DNA of 9,245 bases from CAZAYP01 sp964489425 [NCBI: uncultured Verrucomicrobiota bacterium] (lineage in GTDB: Bacteria > Verrucomicrobiota > Kiritimatiellia > RZYC01): positions 1 through 9,245 of the forward strand of contig CAZAYP010000132.1 of NCBI GenBank assembly GCA_964489425.1, given 5' to 3'. The translations under genes and the position numbers were made by a program. Below, one piece after another: positions 1-5,229 of the stretch (position 1 is the first letter of the stretch; each line of letters opens with the position of its first letter). The notes under the pieces were generated by a model, which was not told the origin of the DNA, ran no database searches, and saw only the letters and a list, made by a program, of their open reading frames with translations.

Positions 1-54
1 CCGGCGCGGTAGCAACGAAGCCATCCTACAAGGCGAAGGAATCCCAATCCATCT

Positions 55-97
55 GCCGTGGCGAATCGCCACAGCCTGACACTGAGGACCAGTGTCA
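55..97 (-). ncRNA. Tandem hairpins after the RT gene, candidate structured RNA
   Basis: Two hairpins follow the RT stop by 12 bp. Reading the minus strand: TGACACTG-GTCCT-CAGTGTCA (97-77, perfect 8-bp stem, 5-base loop), one spacer base, then GCTGTGGCG-ATT-CGCCACGGC (75-55, 9 pairs including one wobble). No U-run follows, so they do not look like an intrinsic terminator. Retron msr RNAs are built from short stem-loops, but usually lie upstream of the RT. The window ends 54 bases further on, so the full extent is unknown. It may instead be a 3' mRNA-stabilising structure. Confidence 0.45.
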
Positions 98-109
98 ACA
101 CGACTAGGT

Positions 110-1036
110 CTACGTGCCTGTCACATTACAATGTATCGCCACCTGACCCGTCCTGACAACCGTTTTTTCGTCCTTTTTTACGAACCGCGCAACATAATCG
201 GCATACCCCTGCCAGCCGGCAACCGACCATTCGTCCTGGGGATGCACGCCTCCCCAGCCCCAAGTGGAAATGGTGTGCCCGATGGCGCGCAGCCGCCGCC
301 GAATTTCACGTGGCAGGCGCAATCCTTCGTTGACGGTCAGGCCGGTGACATATTGCCGCTGATGCCGCCCCATGACCCGACATTTCCGGTCGACAACGCG
401 GAAACCGTGTTTGCCGACAGCGTTTTTCACTGCCGCAAGCATTTCCCGCGGCTGAGCGGGACCCGATAACGCCAGGTCGTCAGCGTATCGGCTGTACGCC
501 CAGCCTGCGTCTGCTGCCAGCTGGATCAACTGCTCATCCATGTTTCGCAGCACCAGGTTGCCGAGGTGCGGGCTGGTGGGCGCCCCCTGGGGCAGATGGT
601 TGGCGCGGGTTACCAGCCGCACACAGCGTTCCTGATCCGCGGGGCTCAGCGGCAGCTCTTTGACTACCCCCGCCAACATTGCGTCTGAAACCGAGGGGAA
701 GAAATTTTCGATGTCAGCCGTGACCACCCACGCCTTATGGCAGTGGGCTTCGGCGTGCGTCAGGATGGATCGGCCCGGAACGAACCCATGCGCGGCGCCG
801 GTCGGCGCGAGTTGGTAGAGCAAGTTCACCAGCAGGCGGCGTTGCGCCATTTTCAAGATCGGGGCCGGGGCCTCGATCCAGCGCTTGCGGCCGCTGGCCT
901 TGCGGATGGGATATACATGGTATTGTCGTTCCGCGACGGCCACCAGCCCGTCAAGAGCCGGTTCTTCCATGCCCAAGCAATCAGACAATTTTATCAATCG
1001 CCTCCTCTTCATCCCGGGCCCACGCAAGGTCGCCAA
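110..1036 (-). CDS. Retron-type reverse transcriptase
   Basis: RNA-dependent DNA polymerase of the retron/group II-like clade, 308 residues from the TTG at 1036 and a typical length for a retron RT. Seen: the catalytic aspartate in VTADIENFFPSV (D108), the QGAPTSP motif (150-156), the YADD active site (184-187), and VTGLTVN (230-236), which matches the retron region-Y VTG signature. A thumb-like tail follows (about 240-295). The retron region-X NAxxH motif appears as HAEAH (94-98), so its first residue is altered. QG...SP rather than the SQ form argues against a DGR polymerase. The TTG at 1036 sits inside a hairpin loop; the ATG at 1010-1012 (300 aa) is the likelier start, and an AGGAGG at 1001-1006 leaves later starts possible. 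The gene follows the kinase-HU stop by 21 bp, or 45 bp from the ATG, implying co-transcription. No maturase or endonuclease domain is present. RT identity is secure; retron status is inferred. Confidence 0.9.
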   Translation of the reverse strand: MATLRGPGMKRRRLIKLSDCLGMEEPALDGLVAVAERQYHVYPIRKASGRKRWIEAPAPILKMAQRRLLVNLLYQLAPTGAAHGFVPGRSILTHAEAHCHKAWVVTADIENFFPSVSDAMLAGVVKELPLSPADQERCVRLVTRANHLPQGAPTSPHLGNLVLRNMDEQLIQLAADAGWAYSRYADDLALSGPAQPREMLAAVKNAVGKHGFRVVDRKCRVMGRHQRQYVTGLTVNEGLRLPREIRRRLRAIGHTISTWGWGGVHPQDEWSVAGWQGYADYVARFVKKDEKTVVRTGQVAIHCNVTGT

Positions 1037-1047
1037 CCAGTGGCGAC
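1029..1047 (-). promoter_or_regulatory. Hairpin between kinase-HU and RT genes
   Basis: On the minus strand GTCGCCA-CTGGT-TGGCGAC forms a perfect 7-bp stem between the kinase stop (1058) and the RT ATG (1012). It would bury the TTG at 1036 in its loop and may tune RT translation. Its TCGCCAC string is complementary to GTGGCGA in the hairpin after the RT (55-75), so the two ends of the RT message could pair. Confidence 0.45.
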
Positions 1048-1057
1048 AGCGCGCGCT

Positions 1058-2842
1058 TCACCGCACGCGGAGCCGGTTCATTCGCGCCAGATCAGTGAGC
1101 AGTGCCGAACACGGTTCCAAGGTGTAATGGTGGTCACGCTCCCCGAAGTCGTGCGGTCGCATCAGCCCTTTCCTGAACCAGGCGATTTCCTGCCAGCCTT
1201 CGCAAAAAATAACGATCAAATACGCGAAGAACGCCGCCAGCAGCTTGTCGACCACGGCCACGTCAAGGCCCTGACGTTGGGCAATGAAAATACACATCCG
1301 GCGTTTGATCGACAAGCCGCGACTGGCGCGCAGGACCGTTGCCCGGGCGTACCATTGGGCCGCTGGATCCGGGTCGCCGCCGCCCGGAACCAGCGCGCGC
1401 AGCTCGCGCCCGGAACGGGAGGTGAAGCTGAAGCGTTTGGCCACGGTGAACATTTCCCGGCTCCAGTTTCCCTGGCGCGTGCGCGCCCGCTCAATAGTCT
1501 GGCGTCGCAAGCTGGAAAAGCGGAACGTGCCGACGTGCGGTATGACCAGGTAGCCCTTGCGGTTGTAATGCGCCGGTTCCAGGGCAAAGCTCCAGAACCC
1601 ATCCACCACCTTGCGCAGCTCCTCGACCTCGAACCCGGTCGCTTCAGAGAGGTAATCTATGATCATTGCGCTGCTGAGGCGCTTGGCCTGCGGTCGTACA
1701 GCCGCTGAGTTCGGCGGGCGTGGCGGTGTCTGGACACGCGCGCTGCTGGCCACTACCGCCGGTGTCTGGCGTGGCGCCGGGGCGGGAACTTTCAGGCCCG
1801 CGGCCGGCGGGGCAGGCGGCGGAACGAGCGGCAGGGTGGGCGGGGGCGTCCTGACCTCCACCGAGATTGTCTCCCCGCGCATGGCCTGTATGAACTCCGT
1901 GCATGTGCCAAACCGGTCCGTGCGCTTTTTACTCAGGGCGCGGAGAAGGGCGGCGTTCCGTGCGGAAGACAATGTGTCCAGTGTTGCAGGTGGCTGACTA
2001 ATAACCGCGTTCGCCATGATAATCGGATCGGAGGTCTCAAACGCGCCGGCGAAGGGAACGTCGCCAGTAAGCAGGTCGTAGAGCATCACCGCCAAGGCGT
2101 ACTGATCTGTCCGACCATCCGCGCGTTCTCCCTGCCACTGTTCCGGCGCCATGTATGGCCGGGTGCCGGACAGGTCCATCCGTTCCCTTGACACCCGGCC
2201 CATACTGGCGCGGATCTCAGCCGCCAGGCCAAAATCCAGCACCCGACATAAAACCCGGCCCGCCTCGTTGGTGGTCTCAGCCATTACGTTGGCCGGCTTG
2301 ACGTCCCGGTGCACGATCTTGCGCTCATGGGCATAGTCCAGCGCCCCGGCTACCTGGCCGCACACCGCCAGCGCCTGGTCCACTGGCACTATCCTGTCCT
2401 TGAACTGCTTGCGCCAGTTGTTGAGCGTGGCCCCCGGTGCGTATTCCATGACCAGCAGGTAATCCTCTTCCAATACCCGCAGGGCGCGTTTGACCGCATC
2501 GGTGGTATAGTCAACCTGGCGTGCCTGGTGCAGGTGCAGTAGAGCCGCGATGTGCGGGTGATGCAATTTAACCACCAGCGCAAAGTTCTCGCGCACCCGC
2601 TCGAGTTCGTCCGGGTTATGCGCGATCTCCCCTGGCAGGCCCTTCACCGCCACGTCGATCCCCGCCACGGTATCCCGCGCCAGGAACACGCGGCCAAACC
2701 CGCCGCCGCCCAGTTCGCGCACCAGTTCATAGCGGTCGATCCGGCCCAGGACCGTTGCGTCACCGCGGTCGTCAGAGCGTTGCTGCAGTGGACGGCTGGT
2801 CTGCCAAAGGTTGTTAATGGTGTTTTCTGTATCCTGCGCCAT
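1058..2842 (-). CDS. Ser/Thr protein kinase with two HU/IHF-like C-terminal modules
   Basis: Cytoplasmic 594-residue protein with no visible membrane segment. Residues about 38-322 form a complete Hanks-type kinase: glycine loop GGGGFG (45-50), catalytic K67, HRD (178-180), N185, DFG (203-205) and APE (232-234), so it should be active. A proline-rich linker runs about 332-385. Residues about 390-485 look like an HU/IHF DNA-binding fold: a two-helix start (IIDYLSEATGF...VVDGFW), the strand motif PHVGTF (435-440), a basic arm (445-460) and a closing RFSFTSRSGREL. Residues about 510-563 repeat the helical half (IFIAQRQGLD...) and end in a shorter basic segment, as a degenerate second copy. The ATG start is supported by homology beginning soon after it and by a promoter 36 bp upstream, though the ribosome site is weak. 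The RT follows directly, so the kinase may regulate or act with it. Kinase call is firm; the HU assignment is by eye. Confidence 0.9.
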   Translation of the reverse strand: MAQDTENTINNLWQTSRPLQQRSDDRGDATVLGRIDRYELVRELGGGGFGRVFLARDTVAGIDVAVKGLPGEIAHNPDELERVRENFALVVKLHHPHIAALLHLHQARQVDYTTDAVKRALRVLEEDYLLVMEYAPGATLNNWRKQFKDRIVPVDQALAVCGQVAGALDYAHERKIVHRDVKPANVMAETTNEAGRVLCRVLDFGLAAEIRASMGRVSRERMDLSGTRPYMAPEQWQGERADGRTDQYALAVMLYDLLTGDVPFAGAFETSDPIIMANAVISQPPATLDTLSSARNAALLRALSKKRTDRFGTCTEFIQAMRGETISVEVRTPPPTLPLVPPPAPPAAGLKVPAPAPRQTPAVVASSARVQTPPRPPNSAAVRPQAKRLSSAMIIDYLSEATGFEVEELRKVVDGFWSFALEPAHYNRKGYLVIPHVGTFRFSSLRRQTIERARTRQGNWSREMFTVAKRFSFTSRSGRELRALVPGGGDPDPAAQWYARATVLRASRGLSIKRRMCIFIAQRQGLDVAVVDKLLAAFFAYLIVIFCEGWQEIAWFRKGLMRPHDFGERDHHYTLEPCSALLTDLARMNRLRVR

Positions 2843-2877
2843 GTCAATGTCCCGGTTTGTTCTCCAACTTGGACAAA

Positions 2878-2905
2878 ACTATACCGCATCGGCGTGGATT
2901 ATCAA
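2878..2905 (-). promoter_or_regulatory. Sigma70-like promoter for kinase-HU/RT operon
   Basis: On the minus strand, TTGATA (2905-2900) and TATAGT (2883-2878), each 5 of 6 to consensus, are separated by 16 bp. They lie 36 bp before the kinase ATG, leaving a 5' leader of roughly 30 bases. This leaves no room for a retron RNA between promoter and kinase. Confidence 0.6.
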
Positions 2906-3022
2906 CAGGCTAAGATGGCTGCACCGGGCCCGAACAAATCGGTGGTCTGCGGCCCATGTAATTCGTCACGGCCTGACGGTAATCGCCGGCGCTGGCCGAC
3001 AGGTCTATGGAGTAATCGGCGG

Positions 3023-3886
3023 TCAGGGGGATTCCGCCTTCGCCCTCGCCGCCTCCAGAAGCTGTCGAATCCGGGGGGTGCCGTTTTCCCGGGCAATAGT
3101 GATCGTTTCCAGCGTTGGCTGGGCTCCGTATTTAAGCAGCAACTCCACCATCTTCTCGCGGTCGGCCATGGTAAGATGGCCAGATCCGCCAACCAATGCA
3201 TAGGTTAGAGGGACGCTTCTGTTCATTTTCTCGTTGGGGTTGGCGCCGCTGGCCAGGTACAGTTCCAGTTGTTCCAGGTCACCCAGCTCCAATGCCGAGT
3301 GGATTTCCTCTGATCCCGGCTTGAGACCCCGCCGGATTTCGTCTTTCGCCTCGACCAGACGCATCTTCCGTTCCCCGTCAGGCACGCCACCAATGACGTC
3401 GCCTTGCATGAAGTCCGCGAGTGTGATGTTGAATTGGTAAGGACCATGTTGCTTGTCCTGCACATCGACATACTTGATGTAAAGGGTGCGCGGCCGCGTT
3501 TCCGATATCTCGATGTTTTTCAACTCACAGACGGGGAAGGGCAACCGGGTCACTGGATTGAGCTGTTCGGAAGGCCCCAGGGAACGATACTCCTTTTCGC
3601 CGTCCAGCTTGCAAAAATACTGTTTCACCGCATTGTAATCCCGGTGGCTCCAGAAAACCTGATGCTCCGGAGGGTCGCTATCGCGATCCCAGATAAAGGA
3701 CAACGTCAACGGATTCGCATCGGAACCTGGCAAATCCGCCGAGGTGATTTGGGCCTTAAAGGGCACGAAGATCACGAAGGAAGAATTGGAAAGAGTGGGT
3801 CCCCTTCGCGTCCTTCGCGTTCTTCGTGGTGAAATCTCCGGGGATTGAGGCGGTGGCCCGAAGCGCAGCAGGACAGCCGTGCTCAT
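3023..3886 (-). CDS. Ankyrin-repeat protein, N-terminus uncertain
   Basis: The reading frame gives 287 residues. About 208-285 carry ankyrin-like repeats: EEIHSALELGDLEQLELYLASGANPN is a canonical helix-helix-loop unit, followed by a second with VELLLKYGAQP. Residues about 45-200 are a beta-rich segment I do not recognise. The apparent start ATG overlaps the upstream ATPase stop (ATGA), but residues about 12-42 are simply a dispersed CACGAAG-type repeat read in frame, giving PRRTRRTRRG. Either the repeat was absorbed into the protein, or it replaced the true 5' end and translation starts downstream, for example at GTG codons near residues 38-41. No signal peptide is convincing. After the stop, another frame stays open to 2910 with coding-like composition, so a 3' frameshift is also possible. 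Ankyrin repeats bind proteins; the partner is unknown. Confidence 0.6.
   Translation of the reverse strand: MSTAVLLRFGPPPQSPEISPRRTRRTRRGPTLSNSSFVIFVPFKAQITSADLPGSDANPLTLSFIWDRDSDPPEHQVFWSHRDYNAVKQYFCKLDGEKEYRSLGPSEQLNPVTRLPFPVCELKNIEISETRPRTLYIKYVDVQDKQHGPYQFNITLADFMQGDVIGGVPDGERKMRLVEAKDEIRRGLKPGSEEIHSALELGDLEQLELYLASGANPNEKMNRSVPLTYALVGGSGHLTMADREKMVELLLKYGAQPTLETITIARENGTPRIRQLLEAARAKAESP
3764..3845. repeat. CACGAAG-type inverted repeat, copy A
   Basis: Two 18-bp arms (3764-3781 and 3811-3828, two mismatches) built from CACGAAG units and ending in CTTCGTGGTGAAATCTCC. The same end sequence, differing by one base, occurs in copy B at 7150-7167. The element lies inside the ankyrin frame and supplies about 30 of its residues. 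Confidence 0.75.
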
Positions 3887-5037
3887 CGCGTGATATCCCG
3901 GGCGTGGTCCAGCGCGGCGGCCAGGGATACCACGGTGAGGCGCTTGTCCAGCGGGTAATCGGTTGCGCCCGGATAAACCACCCAGAGATGCTCGAGGCGC
4001 AAATCGGAAAGCGCGCTGTGCATGGACCGTGCCCGGCCGGGCGCATCCGCGTACTTGAACTCAAACCCGTAGCGGCGCCCGCCGGCCAGCAGCAGCAAAT
4101 CCAGTTCCGCGCCGCCATGGGTTGACCAGAAATAGGCATTGGGCGCCCGCACCGCCCCAAGCACCTGGTCCATGGCGAATCCTTCCCAGGACGCGCCCAG
4201 GCGCGGATGGCCTTGCAGATCGCGCAGGTCGCGCAGTTCCAGCAGGGCGTGCAGCAAGCCGCTGTCGCGCAGGTAAACCCGCGGCGATTTCACCTGGCGT
4301 TTGCCCATGTTTTCAAACCAGGGCGGCAGGACCCTGGCCAGGTAGGCGCCGGACATGATGTCGAGGTACCGGCGGGCAGTCGGCTCGCTAGCCCCCAGCG
4401 CGCGGGCGAACTCGGCCGCGTTCCAGACCTGGCCGTGATAGTGCGCCAGCATGGTCAGGAACCGCCGCAGGGTATCCGCGGGAATCGTGATGCCGAGTTG
4501 CGGGATATCCCGTTCCAGGAAGGTCCGCAGAAAATCCAGGCGCCAATCCAGGCTGCCGGCCTCGCTTTGGGCCAGGTACGACCGTGGAAACCCGCCACGC
4601 ACCCACAACCGCCGCAACCGGGCCATGCCGCCGACTTCGCCCAGGGAGAAGCCCGTCAGGTCCACGAACCCCACCCGGCCGGCCAGCGACTCCGAAACAC
4701 CCTTGACCAGATGTGGCGCGGCGCTCCCGAGGACCAGGAACCGCGCCGGCCGCCCCGGCCGATCCGCCAGGACTCGCAGCACTTCGAACAAGTCCGGTTT
4801 ACGCTGGATTTCGTCGATCACCACCAGGCCGCGCAGCGGCTGCAGGGTCTGCATGGGCGCTTCCAGCCGCCGGGCGTCCACCGGATTCTCCAGGTCAAAA
4901 AAGGCGGCCGGCTTAGGGCCGCAATATTGCCTGGCCAGGGTTGACTTGCCGCACTGGCGCGGCCCCAGCAGCGCCACCACCGGATGCTCGCGGAACCCGC
5001 GCTCGATCCGCCTGAGCCAGTCTGCTCGCTTTATCAT
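3883..5037 (-). CDS. AAA ATPase with DUF4143 domain
   Basis: 384-residue P-loop ATPase of the AAA_14/DUF4143 family, close to the family's usual length. Seen: Walker A GPRQCGKS (25-32), Walker B LVVIDEIQ (71-78), a sensor-like FLVLGSA (100-106), a winged-helix-like region (GASEPTARRYLDIM) and the DUF4143 C-terminal part. The latter includes a PD-(D/E)xK-like string, AELDLLLL...GFEFKY, typical of this family. Such proteins are frequent in accessory regions and their role is mostly undefined; some are discussed as toxin- or defence-like. The ATG at 5037 is preceded by a palindromic promoter and by an out-of-frame ATG that reads two codons and stops on the true start, which could dampen translation. 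Its TGA overlaps the start of the ankyrin frame, suggesting translational coupling if that start is real. Confidence 0.93.
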   Translation of the reverse strand: MIKRADWLRRIERGFREHPVVALLGPRQCGKSTLARQYCGPKPAAFFDLENPVDARRLEAPMQTLQPLRGLVVIDEIQRKPDLFEVLRVLADRPGRPARFLVLGSAAPHLVKGVSESLAGRVGFVDLTGFSLGEVGGMARLRRLWVRGGFPRSYLAQSEAGSLDWRLDFLRTFLERDIPQLGITIPADTLRRFLTMLAHYHGQVWNAAEFARALGASEPTARRYLDIMSGAYLARVLPPWFENMGKRQVKSPRVYLRDSGLLHALLELRDLRDLQGHPRLGASWEGFAMDQVLGAVRAPNAYFWSTHGGAELDLLLLAGGRRYGFEFKYADAPGRARSMHSALSDLRLEHLWVVYPGATDYPLDKRLTVVSLAAALDHARDITR

Positions 5038-5043
5038 GCCATA

Positions 5044-5082
5044 ATATTATCCTGCCATATCGAATAGTCAATATCCGATATG
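5044..5082 (-). promoter_or_regulatory. Promoter with palindromic operator upstream of ATPase
   Basis: CATATCGAATA (5056-5066) and TATCCGATATG (5072-5082) form an 11-bp-arm palindrome with one mismatch and a 5-base centre. A candidate -35 TTGACT (minus strand, 5071-5066) falls in its centre and a candidate -10 TAATAT (5049-5044) follows 16 bp later, so a bound protein would block the promoter. The palindrome is seen; the regulator is unknown. Confidence 0.5.
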
Positions 5083-5164
5083 CGTGTTTATTGGAGACCT
5101 GCCCATGAGCGTGATCGCGCCATGGCCGCCGCCGCTCCCGCAGCCGCCAACGTAAGCCGGTGGT

Positions 5165-5179
5165 CCGCACTTCGCGCGG
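5165..5179. other. Imperfect hairpin downstream of kinase-FGE gene
   Basis: CCGCAC-TTC-GCGCGG, a 6-bp stem with one A-C mismatch. It is homologous in position and sequence to the perfect hairpin at 8490-8506. Confidence 0.5.
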
Positions 5180-5194
5180 GAACTATTCGGATTC

Positions 5195-5229
5195 CCAGAT
5201 TGTAAAAAGGAAGAATGGTAAAAAAGCCC
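5195..5229 (-). repeat. Conserved 3' flank of FGE-like gene, copy 1
   Basis: The bases just after the stop codon, starting GGGCTTTTTTACC on the coding strand and running to AATCTGG, are the same as those after the second FGE-like gene (8520-8555) except for one T in the T-run. Such non-coding identity next to a strongly divergent coding end is unexpected for ordinary paralogues. Confidence 0.7.

Noticed and set aside
55-97. Rho-independent terminator after the RT
   Set aside because: The stems are good but no run of T follows on the minus strand.
110-1036. The RT as the DGR polymerase that diversifies the two FGE-like genes
   Set aside because: It has QGAPTSP rather than the SQ-type motif of DGR polymerases, carries the retron VTG motif, and no template repeat lies within the window in either orientation.
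737-1708. Long plus-strand open frame of 323 codons
   Set aside because: It lies antisense to the RT and kinase-HU genes, has no recognisable domain, and is explained by high GC content reducing stop codons.
2843-3022. Retron msr-msd RNA upstream of the kinase
   Set aside because: I found no paired flanking repeats or ordered stem-loops there, and a good promoter at 2878-2905 leaves only about 30 transcribed bases before the kinase.
4207-4944. Plus-strand open frame of 245 codons
   Set aside because: Antisense to the AAA ATPase, rich in Gln/Pro/Arg as expected of a reverse-complement shadow.
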